From positions 13,760,693 to 13,824,692 of the forward strand of contig NC_086257.1 in the NCBI RefSeq assembly GCF_021018805.1: DNA of 64,000 nucleotides, given 5' to 3'. Position numbers and translations under genes: made by a program. The notes under the pieces are model-generated. The model did no database searches and was not told the DNA's origin. It saw only the letters and a list, made by a program, of their open reading frames with translations. Origin of the DNA: Prinia subflava (lineage: Eukaryota; Chordata; Aves; Passeriformes; Cisticolidae). Positions 48,141 through 60,770 of this stretch are shown piece after piece. The stretch's first letter is position 1. Each line of letters opens with the position of its first letter.

Positions 48141-51100
48141 TGAAGATGAGGTGTGGGAAGTGCCCTGGCCAGGAGCTCATGCATGGCCCGTGGTGGCACA
48201 CCCTGGATGGTGCGTGCCCTGGCTGGATTCCACCCTCCTTCCCCATCCTTTGTAAGAGAGCAAGATGTGACCCCAGGGTTGCTGGAGATCCCTGACTGCG
48301 TGAAGTGCCCTGGTGACATGATAAATCCCATTTCCATGACAAGATACATATGTTAATGTGTGTCTGTAGGATTAGGTTTGCTGGAAATCAGGGTCTTTTG
48401 GGCAGCCTGGGCAGTGGTGTCTGGGTGAGGGGCTGGGAGCCTGCTCTGCACAGGGAGAGGGAAGAGGCTGAAAGGACAGTGAAGCCCGAAGTGCCAAGAG
48501 AGCTGCTCAGCCCAGTACCAGTTCAGCAGCCCAGGCAGCCCCTCCCTGCAGGATAACCTAAAAGCCTCCGGGGCTCCCTTCCCATGACCCTCTGAGTGGA
48601 ATAGGGTTTTCCAGTGCAATTGGTCTGGGATCACATCCATCTTCCTCTGGGAGGTCTGGCTTGCACACACACATGGACACACAGCCTGCAGCCTTGTGCC
48701 AGTGGTGTCCACAGCAGCCCAGCCTCCCAAAAACTGCCTCTTTCCTCTAGCAGCTGAAAAAGTAGTCCTTAACTAAAATGTGGCAAGCCTAATTTTTGAG
48801 TGAGCCCACAAGATAAGGCAGAGTTTGACTCAAAACCACACATGAAAAGTGTGTAGTTGGACATTGCCACCCCCAGAGATGCATTTTTCCTATAAGTGTG
48901 ACCCCTTGGTTTAAAACTGGATGATTTTCATCAGAGGAGAGAAGAAATTGTGTGACATCCTACAAGGGGACTAATAAAAAGTGCAAGACTGAAAGCCCCT
49001 GTCCTTAAACCCTAAAAAAGGGTTAGCCTTGGCTTTTTCCATGGCAGAGAGTTCTTGTGCCTTCTGAGTTCACTTCTGAGAATGAAACGCTCTGGCAAAC
49101 AGGGTGAAAGGAGAGGGTGGAGAAGAGGGAATGAAGAGGATGAATGGGAGGGATCCAGCCCTGTTCTTATCTGATGGCTGCTGAGTGAGGCATGATGAAT
49201 TCCCCAGCAACAGGTCTGTTTTGTCAGAAGGCCTCTTATCAGATGGCACAAGCCCAGTGGTCTGGCCATGGCTATTAATCACCCATCAGCAGCTCTCCTC
49301 CAAAGAGAAAACCTTCCCCCTCCTTTTCCCCCTTGGCCCCAAGCCCTGCTCCCATAAACTGCAGGAAGAAACTTCCACCCAGCCAAAGCCCCCCACCCCC
49401 AGAGGAGCACAGGAGATGGCCCAGTGATGGGGACAGTGGAGACTTCACACCCTTCAGATAAGGGAATGGAAGCGGGTGTGAGGTGTGGGAGAGCAAACCA
49501 CCCCCACCAGCCCTCTTCCCCTCTGTGTTGAGTGCCTGGGACAGTGGCAGGGACATGAGCTGATGCCCATCCCTGAGCTGAAAGGAGCAGCATGGGCCAG
49601 AACAGCCTGGTGATTGGGCACCCCAGACTTACTGATGGCCCCCCTCCTCTCATCTCTGCCTCCACAGCCAAAGCTGCCAAGCTTCTGGCATAGCATCACT
49701 CAGGGGCTTTGTGGAGCAGGTTTGGTGGCTGGTTTGGCTCCCACACCAAACCAGGAGCCCTGGCAGCCCCCTTGCCTGTGTTCCCTAATCCCCAGCCTGC
49801 TCTGTCCTCCCCGCACAGCAGCTGCTGGCTGCCCCGAGCTGCACAGGGCTCTCAGTTCACTTCATTTTCTCACGGTGCTTGTCTGCAGCTGGTGGTGGGT
49901 GACAGGCTCTGTGAGTTGAGCTCTGGGAAGCACTTTTTTTATTTTATAACCTGTCTTTCCTTGTCTTTCCTTGATTAACTGGGACTCAGAAGTGCAGATG
50001 CCCCCACCCCAGGGTGACAGGGGGACAGGAGGAGCCATGAGAAGCAATTTTAATGCAAAGTAATTTGTTAGAGCAAAGGGAGAAGATGCAAACGTGGATA
50101 TGTGTCATCTTGTAATGTATGTGGGCATATCAGAGCCCAAATATCAGGGTGGCCCCAAGAGGTAGGAAGATGCCTTATGATCAAAGATGTCCCTCTGCCT
50201 GTGTGACAACCCCTTGCAGCACCTGGACTGCACAGCCCTGGATCCCATGGTCCATGGGTTGCAGTGGGCTGCAGCCCTGCAGGGATGCCAGCTGCTCCAG
50301 CAGTGAGACTGTCTCCACGTATCACAATGATGGCACACTGGAGGGAAATGCTGGATACCAGCTCAAACATGGACACAGATCACATCCAGGCAGGGGTAAT
50401 CAGTATCTCTGAGGCATCCAGGAATGAGAGTGGCATTTGAAAGGCACCAGAAATGAGAGAGGCCAGGGAAGAGGGAAGAGGGGGATGCTCAGTTCCATCT
50501 GACCACAGACATCTCAGCCAGACCAAGAGTGACTGGAATTCAGTTTTTCCAAGCTAGAGAAATCACCAATCCACTGAGACATCTTCATGTGGTGTGCAAC
50601 TGCCCCTGTAAAAGCTTTTGTATGTTTGAAGCATGCAGAGGTGAAGTTGCATGAAGGAGGCAGATGGGGTTTTTCTTAGGGTCATGCTGCCTGGAAGCAG
50701 AGCAGGAGTGTTCCTGTTCCAGTGTTCTGCAGGATGCAACTGGAGTGAGACATCTGCCCCTGGCCTGGCTGCAGTGGGACTGCAGGCTGGAAAATTTCAG
50801 TCAGGAGGAGAAAGGAGGGGTCAGTGTCAGGAGCTGTCTGCCGTGTGTTGGTGTTCTCTTACCTCCCTGCACAGCCGCGCCAGGGCTGCCGGAGCCGTCT
50901 GCGTGCTTCGGGGCTGGTGCCATCAGCATAAAGGTGACATTTGTCCCTTGGTCACACTTTCCCCATGCCCAGATGGTGCAAAGTCCTCGCTGTCCCTGTG
51001 TCAGCTGAGGCATGGAACAGGGATGCCAACTTGGCAGCTGACACCGAAGCCAGACATGGGGGGTGCAGGCAGGGGATTGCCATGTGTGGCTCCCACTTCA

Positions 51101-52320
51101 GGGAGCTGAGCACATTCACCCTCCCTGGGAGATTCTAAAACTCACTGTCTTTTTTCACAAAGGGGACAAACAAGGTTCTTCTGTCTCCTGACACTCATCT
51201 CATTTTGTGAGACCTCACATGAGACTGATGCAGCAGTAGGCCACTGTGGAATGGGATTTTTTTTGTCACACTTAATGGGGAGTTACTGCCAGAAAATTCA
51301 TCCTGGAAAAGCAAGTCTTCGACCCACGGTCTGACTGAAGGTGAGGTCCATCACTGCATGGTGGAAAACTGTTTGCTCAGCTCCTGCAGCATCCTGTGTT
51401 GTGCCAGTGAGGCCAGCACTGGGCCCCAAGTGTGCCATGCCAGCTTGATGTCACAGGAAGGAAAAATAGCTGTGAATAAGAGCTCATGGCCATGAGTAAT
51501 GGAAAGCAGTTGTCTCTTGTAATGCCTGGCCATAAAATGTCAGATAGATGTAAAAGTTATAAATACATCACAGAGCAAATAATTACAGCGTGGCTCTAAC
51601 TCTGTGCCTCAGGAGAGCTGCTGACCTCCCTGGGCAGTGCCCAGCCCCGGGGAGATGAGCCAAGAACAACCTGAGGATGGGACCTAAATGTGTGCAAACT
51701 CCCTTTGCTGGCAAGTGCTTATCTGCTGCCTCTGGCAGTTTGGGTGGGTACTGGTGCCTGCAGGGGATCTCAGAGCTGCCCAGTGCATTGCTGAGTCTCA
51801 TGGTGAGATGTCTGAGTGTGGCTGTGTTGAAGGACGATGTGTGCCTCATGGTGTGATTAGCCAGGTGAGAGTCAAGGGCAGACACATGCCCAGCTGTGCT
51901 GACCATGGGAGGCAGCAGCCTGTAAGGTTTTAGGGGGAGTATGTTCTGATGGCAGGGAATTTCTCAGCATGTGGGAGGAAGAGCCTCCTCTCAGCTGTAC
52001 AGCAGAGCACCATGGATGGGGTTGTTCATGTACTTCCCAGTGAACATGCATTGAAGGAGGAACAGAAAATGTCTCCATCCTAGCCACCACCACGCAAATG
52101 ACACTGGCAAAGCCATCTGGACAAGGACTTAGGATGTCCAGCATCCCCTTGGTACAAACTGATGGATGCAGCATTCCCAAAGCAAGTTCCTGTGGGTGCT
52201 GAGGAGGAGCAGGCAGAGCAGGGTCCTGCTGAGGACCAGCACTGTCAGAGGGGCTGGGCACACTGCCCTCAGTGCCAAGAAATTACCCTCTGGTTGGTTG
52301 CCATGGTGGTGGGATGCCAT
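48141..52320. other. Non-coding DNA, no gene recognised
   Basis: No domain-bearing frames or interspersed repeats recognised. Open frames up to 152 codons are chance frames. Confidence 0.5.
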
Positions 52321-52329
52321 AAATTTCCC

Positions 52330-52364
52330 ATATATATATGTATACATATATATATATATACACT
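52330..52364. repeat. TA-rich microsatellite
   Basis: Alternating TA interrupted by TGTATACA, then a TACAC run. It is self-complementary and likely length-variable. Confidence 0.9.
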
Positions 52365-52464
52365 CATACATCTATACATGGCTGTAACAGTTGAAGCAGA
52401 CCCCAAACCCTTATAGAACATTCCTGAGAAACCTCTCGCTTCTGCAGCGCCAAGACTTCAGAGC

Positions 52465-53137
52465 ATGGTCTCAGAGCTCCAAAGGTACGACTCAAGGGTG
52501 AAACACAAGCCTAGCATGGAATTCCTGCAGGAGGGTTTCACAGAAGGGCAAGATGCAGAGGAGAAGGAGGGCTCAGAGGAACAGGTGCAGGCAGTCTTGC
52601 AATGCTTCCCTCTGTCTACAAATACACCAGTGGAAATAGTGAGAGGAGCAGAGAGCAACGATGCAATAAATCTTTTAAAAGAAACAATAAGAGCAGGACA
52701 GCTGGCATAAAAAGGAACATGTTCCCCTGGCTACAAGTGGCTTTAGGAATGAAAAAAGTGGAATGAGTGAGGGACAACATAGTGGCAGGGTAAGAACAAT
52801 AATCCCAGAGAAATTTAAATCCTTGGATTCTGAGAAAGATTCCCAGGAAAACTGGGTGCTTTTCAAAAGACTTAAAGGAGAGTTAGTCTCTGTCCAGAAC
52901 ACCATGTGAGAAAAAGAAAATCCAGAGATTGCGGTGCTTAAGCTAAACACTGAAGGAAGAGCAGCAAAGATTATGTGAAATTTTGGGTGTACTGAGGAGG
53001 TATGGGAAGAGAGAGTGCTGGGGGAACAAGTGGGGAGGAAAACCACCCATCTGAGATCATCTGTGTGCTTTACACGTTGGTGTTTCTTTCCAAGACTCAT
53101 GGGGTTTATGCCTAACCTTCAGTCCCCAGCACCTTAG
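52465..53137 (+). pseudogene. Decayed coding-like stretch, possibly from a retroelement
   Basis: An 81-codon frame (52465-52710) of acidic, non-repetitive composition is followed, in another frame, by 111 codons (52802-53134). That second frame is broken only by TGA at 52907-52909 and 52976-52978 and closed by TAG at 53135. Both parts have ordinary protein-like composition (Lys, Glu, Asn, Leu), unlike the Pro/Gly/Ser/Cys-rich chance frames elsewhere. I do not recognise the family. A gag-like remnant is one guess; chance is the alternative. Confidence 0.25.
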
Positions 53138-56100
53138 CCAGAGAAGCACCACTCTAATACCCAACTCCAGCCTTGACTCACTGGTGTCTTGGGCTGAGTT
53201 TTCACTTCATAATAATCTGTTTCCTTCTCTGTCCAGCTGTGAATGTGCTACTATTTAATTTCTTTGCCTTACCTTCTTGATCTGGTATTGCCAGAGACTC
53301 TAACACAGTCTCCTGAGCTCCCCCTGAGTCTCCCCTTCTCCTATTCACAGCCCCTTTCCAACATGAAATGAGAAGCAGCTTCCCCCAGGCTGCCCCTGTG
53401 TATGCCTCCAGCTTGTTCTCTTGGCTACATTTCTGCTGAGGAACACGCTGGAATGCTAAAGCTGTGGTAATGAGTAACACACTTCTTCAGTGGGATGATG
53501 CTTTCTGAATGCACTGTGCTTTACAGCTACCATAAATAATGAAATCAGTATTTGTAAACTATACTTTAAGGGATCCATTCTTTTCCAGAGATTTCAAAAG
53601 CGTGTCATTTTCCAGATTGAGAAGTTTGCCAGTTCATCTATTTTTAGAAATTCTCACTCTACTGATGTGGTCAAGACAGTCCTTAAACAGAAAAGGGTGG
53701 CTGCATGCCTCGAAGGTATAAACAGCCAGACATGTGATGGGAAATGCTTCAGAGGTGAGCCCTGCAGACTCCTAGACATCAAAGTTCTTGGGTGGTGAAA
53801 CTGCAGGGACAAATCAGTGTGCGGGCTAGAGAAACAGGCACTGAAAAACATCTTAGAAGTTACTTTTCTTGGTGACCTGAAGAGTCCTTAAAATAGTCTC
53901 ACGTCCCAGGAAATGAGACAGATCCTGCGGAAAACTGCCAGTGTGGCCTCAGCCAGAAATGCGCTTCCTTGGAATCCTTACTGTCTGTAAACATAGAAGT
54001 GGGAGGAAAAAACAAACACAAAAAACCCCCACAAGCAAGCCAGGCTGTCCAAGAGGCTCCTCTGGGCTGTGTGGCTCTGCCAGAGCCACCAGCTCCCTCA
54101 GATGGCTTCTCTTGCATCCCCCCATCCTCATCCCTCAGCCACAGCAGAGCCCTGAGGGTTGCCTAGGGAGCCAAGACAACCCTGCCCTGAGCAGGTGTGA
54201 ACCCCACCATTGTGCTAAGGGAAAACAGACCCAAACCTGAGGACCTCCCAGTATCTGGTATCTCCCAAACTTGGTAATGTTATGGATACATCTATTGTGA
54301 TCCTGCCTTTTACCCTGCCTCTAGTGCAGCACAGCACAATCTGGTCAAGCTGCTGGGACTTAGAAGTTCTTTGAGGCCTCTATATTAACTTGTTAAGTAT
54401 AAATCAAATTTTTACTGCACTTAACATTTCAAAGATGCTCAATTTGATCAATTTCCTTCCTGCGTACATGCCTTTTTCTATTTAGAAGCTGTTGATTCTT
54501 TTGCTTAAAATACACGCATATATTTATTTGGTTACTAGATAACAAAAGTAGGTCATGCCTTGCTGCTGCAGTCTTCTCCTTTTGATTAAGATAACAGACT
54601 TCAAGTATTTCTCTGTGTATTCAACTTAAAAGTTCTTGCCTTTATCTTTCACTTTCCAGACCCCAACTTTATATTCCCTGCAGAGAACATCAGCTGCACA
54701 GACGGAGTGTTTCTCCCACTCCACAGTGAGACCTTGTCCTTGTTTGAGATACTCTGGCCAACTCCCATGGGAAAGGGTCATCCTATGTAATTTCAGGTCC
54801 CTTCTTGGCCATAGAGGGTGTCCTGTCTCCAGCTGCAACTCTTCTTAGGTGCTCCCAGGAAAGATGACAAAGCATAGATGCATAGAACCAGTGCCACTTT
54901 TGGAATGAAGGACCTCCCTGACTCTTGCAGGTGCAGGTGCTTCAATTATCTTTCAAACCTCCCTCTGCTGTGCTTTTGCCTCTCATTGCAGGGCTTGCCT
55001 AGCCAGGCCCTTTCTTGACCTCTCCTTGTGTCCTCACATTCTCCTCCAGGTGCCAATTTCAGCTCTGATCACTGCATCCTTGCAGCTCTCCCATCCTTCT
55101 TCAGACTCCTTAGGTCTGAGCTGGGGCTTGGACTCGGGGTGACACCCAAGCCTTCCTTTAACCCATGACTTTCCCAGGCATCCCTGGCCTCCTGGACCAT
55201 GCATCTGTTGGGGACCCATTGTGACCCTGCAGCCGGTGTGACCCCATTCCTGGTCACTCCTGCACAGGGTGAGGTGTACACCCTGGGGCAGCTCTCTCCT
55301 TGTGCTTTCACACACCTGGAGGAACAAGCAGTGGTGCTCACTGCACCACAGGTGGGGACCCTGCACTGTGGACACCAGGCTGCTGTGGCAGTGTCCTTCC
55401 AGCCCATGGCAGAGCTCACACAAGGGTTTGCAGCTCCACTTGCAGAAGTCACCCCAGCTCTGCTCTGAGCTGCCTGTCGGGAAGGAGGCAGCGACACACA
55501 AACACCTCCCTGCATCCTGTCTCCCTCTCAAATCTGTTTGTTTCAAACCATGAGACTCCCATCAAACCTGGCCCTGCTCCAAAGTTCACGCAGGCAGTGG
55601 TGGGGTGGGAGGAGGAGGGAAGCAGAGAGCAATCCATAACCTTTGTAGCACTCTTGAGAGCAGCTGTCTGGCAAATGTCAAGCACTGTCTAGGGCTATTT
55701 TGGGCACTTTATTTTTAAAAAGGATGCTTTGAGCTGGGGGAGGGTGCAAAGGGGGTTTTCTCATTGCCAGCACCTTAAAGAATAAAATCCCAAGGAGGAA
55801 AATTCAAAAACCCTCCTTGGTCATGTGGCTGATGCCACATCCCATTGGAGCATGCCTGGAGGCTCTCAGACAGGCAGGATATTGGAGAAGGGCCTTGGCT
55901 TCTCTTGTGACTGGAAACCTCCTGAAGGAGCTGAAAGCCCTTGGGATCCAGGGTGAGGATGTGGCTTATGCTGTGGACATGCAGGTACCATCCCTGCTAG
56001 GGAACCAGCACCCCATGCAGCCCAGCCCCGGGAGGATTCTGGGGTGAGAAACCACCAGCTTTTGAATGTTCCTTCTAATGAGTCTCATAAATACTGTCTT

Positions 56101-58042
56101 AACTCTGGATGTTTTCCACTTCTGTCCCATTGAACCCTCCAAGTCCCCAAGAGCCCTGAGACTCTTTCACTTTTAGCAGAACCAAGATATTAGACCAGGA
56201 CGAGCAGAGCATCTGAAAGATCCTTGCCTGAAAGATGTATGGAGCATAATGGGAACATCCAACAGAAAAGCATTCCTACTGACAAGAAGGGATGTTCTTC
56301 CAAGAGTGGAAACAGTTGCAGAAATTCAGGGTATTTGTCTTTGTAAATATTTCTTCAGGTGAGCCTAGAGAAAAAAGTAGTTCTCATTTGTAATAATTGG
56401 AGGCTTCAGTCCCTCCATAATATGCGTCTTTATCAGAGACAAAAGTAGCATGGAAGTAGGGGAAACAACCCCCAGTATTCTTTACTATAAAATGTTATTT
56501 GGTGCATTTAGTGTTTTTAGACTGGATGATCCATTTTAGGATTAACCTGGGCTCAAACTCTGTGTGAGGATCTCAGAGCCATCAGTAGCTGGGAAGATGT
56601 TCTCTTGGTAGCCCGAGACCAGCAACCACAGTACCCATCTAACTGAGGGAAAAAAGAGTGGGAAGCTACAAACCCCTTCCCACCCCAGAAAAATGCTGGC
56701 ATGAATAATCCGAAGCAGTTTTGTGAGCATCTGGAAGTTAGCTCAGAGATGAGTAATACCTGATATAACTTTGTCAAGAATGAGACATGTCAGGCCAATT
56801 TAATTTCCTTCAGCAGCAGGGTACAAGGAGCCCACAGATGGCAAAGGAGCGGTGGCTGTGGGGTGGGGATGCTGTGCTTGCCCTGCTGTAGGATGGGGAG
56901 CAGGGCCAGGCAGGGTGCTCAGGATGGGTGCAGAGGGAGCGAGGGGCAGTTCTGTGACAGCAGCTCTCAAAAGCTCACTGTGGGGCTGGAAAGACGCTAT
57001 TGAGCATTCCCATTAACAGCCAGCATAGAGAAACAGAGAGAGTATTTATTAAATTTGCATGCCACGAAAGGCTGGGGCTGCAGACAGAAAAAGGATTGTG
57101 GCAAACTGGAGAAATGGGCTGAAAAGCTGGGAGGAGGCTGAGGAGGAGGGGAGCGTGCTGTGGCATGCTCCTGCAAGGAGGGGCCAGAGGAAGATGTCCC
57201 CTGGGCTGCTGCTGCCTGCTGCCACCCCTGCTGCATCCCTGGGCTATGAAGGCAGCCCCAGGAGGTGCTGCTGACCATGCAAATGTAGACAGGAGAGGTT
57301 CCCGTGCAGCCCTACAGAGCCTGCAGTGCCTGGGCAAACACAGGTGACAGTCACCTGTGGGTACCCACCACATCTGGGCTGGAGTGCACTGGACCAGATC
57401 TGACACATGTGAAGTGCCATCAAATTTATAAACCATTAATTCACAGCACTGTGGTCTGAGCCATTTCTGCATTACATTTAATCGATTTAACAGAGGAAGC
57501 TGTCAGCACCAGCTGGGTGGCCTCCCTTACAGATGGTAGTGCAGGCAGGGTAAAAACCAGCAACAACTCAAAACCTCCTGCACTGGTTCCAGGAAGCTTG
57601 TCCCTTGCAGGAAGGGAGGGCATGCCTAGGAACAAAACCCTGGTACCCAGCTGCAGCCAGCTGCTTTCTGCCAATGCTGGGATAAGGGATGGCTTAAAGT
57701 GAGCTACTGAAAGCTACAGTGAGAAATGAAACGCAAGTAAATGCATCTCCCTGCAGCCCTGCCTGCAATGGGAAGAGGATGCTGAAGCAGGGATAAGACT
57801 GCAGGAAAGCTGGGCACCCCAGGGCTGAGAACCAGCGGAGCTGTGAGGCAGCTGCCAGCCTGGGCAGGGATGTCTTTCACCCACAACAACGTCAAACAGA
57901 AATGGAAAAGGGTTTACTTCTCTTTTTGTCAGCCTGTGGAGCCAGAATGGAAACAACCCTCCAGATCCTGTTTTTCCATACTCTCAGAAGAATGTAAACC
58001 TTTTTAAACAAAACCCAAACTTCTTAGCAAAGGAAAAACAGG
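53138..58042. other. Non-coding DNA, no gene recognised
   Basis: An AT-rich stretch lies at 54370-54640. The rest is bulk DNA. No credible exons or interspersed repeats. Confidence 0.45.
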
Positions 58043-58063
58043 AAAAAAAAAAAAAAAAAAAAA
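58043..58063 (+). repeat. A21 tract
   Basis: Twenty-one consecutive A after a lysine-codon-like AAAC-rich lead-in. No attached element was recognised. Confidence 0.9.
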
Positions 58064-58429
58064 GGCAGGTCCAAACTCTTAATTTGTGTCAAACCCCAGC
58101 AGTTCAAGAGGAGAGAAACGCTGGTGGGGAGGCACTGAGCCTGCTGGCAGTTCAGCCCCTCGGTGGGATGGGACCCCCTTCTTACCACCCAGAGAGGATG
58201 TGGCATCCCAAAACTGTCCTCCCCCTGTCCCAAAGCAGGGGCCAGCCACATCCTGAGCCCCTGTGGCCCCATGATGGCTCGTGCTGAGTGCTGTGGGCAG
58301 GACCCCGGCTCGGCGACAGGCCGGGGTCAATGGGGGGAGGCTGGGGCAGGGCAGGAATTTGCCGGCGGGTGCTGCCTGCCTGGCTGGTCCCCCAGTGCGA
58401 GGCCATGTGGTTTCCCTGCGGAGGGAAAT

Positions 58430-58670
58430 AAAAGGAAGGCTTTGAAAGTTGGCGTGTGACGAGGCGTCCCCCCGGGGAGCAGGGCGGCAGCGAGCGCGTG
58501 CGTGTGCGAGCGGCCCTGGCCGGCCGCCACGCTCCTTCCGTTTATTTACGGTGCTTTATCGGGGCTGCGGGCTGCGATAAAGCTTATGAAAATAAAAGGC
58601 ATCTCCAGCAGGCCGGGGCGAGAGCAGGCCCTGCCGTTTCTTTCCCACACTGATTAGGATCTGGGCAGGC
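58430..58670. promoter_or_regulatory. CpG-rich candidate regulatory islet
   Basis: Locally CpG-rich DNA containing CGTTTATTTACGG and a perfect inverted pair GCTTTATCG (58553-58561) / CGATAAAGC (58575-58583) with a 13-nt spacer, so two GATA-type cores face each other. AAATAAAAGG follows. It directly abuts the minisatellite on its right. Confidence 0.4.
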
Positions 58671-58839
58671 TTCAGCGCTCCAGATCTGCGATGAAAGCAG
58701 CAGGACCGGCAGCACTTCCCTTCCTGGCCCCCGCTCAGGGCCAGAGGCAGCGAGAGGTCAGCGCGCTGCAGGCTGCACCCCACACAGCACGGGCTGCACG
58801 CACCGCGCCTCGCATGGGGACCACGCCGGGCACCGCGGC

Positions 58840-59610
58840 ACTGCTGGGACTGTGCAGGACACAGCGTGCTGGGCACACCATGGCAGACACTGCGCAGGAC
58901 ACACCGTGCTGGGCACACCATGCCGGGCACACCATGGCAGACACTGCGCCAGGACACACTGTGCTGGGCACACCATGCCGGGCACACCATGGCAGACACT
59001 GTGCCAGGACACACCATGCCGGGCACACCATGGCAGACACTGCGCCAGGACACACTGTGCTGGGCACACCGTGCCAGGCACACCATGGCAGACACTGCGC
59101 AGGACACACCGTGCTGGGCACACCATGGCAGACACTGTGCCAGGACACACCGTGCTGGGCACACTGTGACAGACACACCATGGCAGATATTGTGCCAAAC
59201 ACACCGTGCCAGACACACCATGCTGGACACTGCGCCAGGACACACCATGACAGGACACACCATGCCGGACACACCATGCCAGGCACACCATGACAGACAC
59301 TGTGGCATCACACCCAGACTCACTATGCCAGGATGCAGTGCACCATACCCAGACACGCTGTGCCAGGACACACCATGCTGGGCACTGTGGGAATTTCGCC
59401 AGGACACACCATGGCACCATGGGCACCGTGCCAGGACACCCTGCACCAGGTCACACTGCACTGGACACTGCAGGCGCTCCGCACTGAGCACTCCACACTG
59501 ACACTGTGGCACCCAGCACTGGGCACCGTGCTGTGCCAGCCTGGCACTGCACACTGTGCACCACACCATGCACCCCGGCCACTGTGCACCCCATGCTGGG
59601 CACAGCCCTG
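58840..59610. repeat. Composite minisatellite with 15-bp subunits
   Basis: The motif CATGGCAGACACTG recurs at offsets near 54, 55, 41, 55, 40, 55 and 40 bp from 58880 to 59221. Units of about 40 bp alternate with units of about 55 bp that carry one extra 15-bp subunit of the type GGGCACACCATGCCG. From about 59320 to 59610 the array decays into loose CACTG/CACACC-rich sequence. The array lacks stop codons in several frames, producing long spurious open frames on both strands. Confidence 0.9.
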
Positions 59611-60480
59611 ATTCCCTGTGCTACCACGCTGCTCCTCTGTTGGAACCTGGGGAAGGTCCCTTTGAAGGAGCACCAGGGTGAGGCATCCGGCTGGGATGCA
59701 GCTGGGCAGGAGCAGGCCTGTCCCCAGCACGGGCAGCCGTCCCCATCCCCTGGGTGTTGGCCAAGGTCACGGCCCCTTTCCGCCAATTGTTTGGTGGAGG
59801 CCAGGCTGTGGCTTCCTCCTGGTCACGAGTCTGACTCTCACCCTGGTGTGAGTGCCGGGGCTGGCGCCTCAGTCCCTGCTGGGCATGGGCACTTCCAGGG
59901 CAGGCAGGCTCCAGGGAACAGTCTTCTGCAAGCTATACCTTCAGAATTCACTGGGCTGCACTGCCAGGCAGAAACACTCAGGCACATGAGGAACAAAACA
60001 CAGGGGGACTTGCCATCTGGAAAACCGGAGGGGTTAGGAGGAATTTGGGCAATAGCAGTAACGGAAGGTTCCATCCCCCAAGTGCTGCTGGGTTTGGAAA
60101 TGTTCAGTTAAGTGTGGGTTTTGTGGGGGATGGTTTTATTGCCCCTTTTCACCTCCAGCACACTCTGGAAGAGGTGCTGGGAACTGAAACACTTAAAAGC
60201 AGCTCATGATTGAAACCTCAAACCACACAAATCGTGCTTGGTCTGGGGTTTTCTCACGAGCTCAGAGTACCGGCAGGGTCCTCAAAGGAGCCGTGAATCT
60301 CTGAATGAGGCTGGCTCGAAGCTTGTGGTTTTAAGAGAAACACAGCTCCTCCTCCCTGCCACCTTTTCTCCTCTTACAGATTGTTTCCCTGCCTGGAAAA
60401 ATCAGGTGGCTGCTCAGAGCCAAACCTTGCTTCAAGTAGGGCAGGATCCTTGCACAGACCCTCCTGGTGACCTGGCAGCC
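59611..60480. other. Non-coding DNA, no gene recognised
   Basis: Bulk intergenic DNA. Confidence 0.4.
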
Positions 60481-60770
60481 CCCCTCACCATCACCCCCTG
60501 CAAACCAAACAGTGGGGAGGGCCTTTCCTTTCTTACAGCAAGTGTCAAGATTTATGGGGCACTGGCAGCAGATCAAAAGCAAATTCAGTCATTTACAGTA
60601 AAATCAAAGCAGGCAGAACAATGAATATGAAGTGAGGTTAAAACACCTTGTTACAGGAACAAATTGTGCAGCTGACATCAAAATAATGGAATTTATGTCC
60701 CTGCTGTTTGAAGCCAAATTATTTGCAGTGGCATTTTTCTAAGCATGAGCATCAGAAGAGGTGCTTGATA
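60480..60770. promoter_or_regulatory. Candidate conserved non-coding element
   Basis: AT-rich islet with SOX-like GAACAATGAA near 60616 and GGAACAAATTG near 60656, TCAAAGCAGG (TCF-like) near 60605, GAAATTTATG-type strings and CCAAATTATTTGC near 60714. Motif evidence only. Confidence 0.35.

Noticed and set aside
58556..59569. 337-codon minus-strand open frame (Cys/Trp/Val-rich) and several overlapping plus-strand frames
   Set aside because: All lie within the minisatellite. Open frames occur in several phases because the repeat unit has few stops, and no domain or non-repeat extension is visible.
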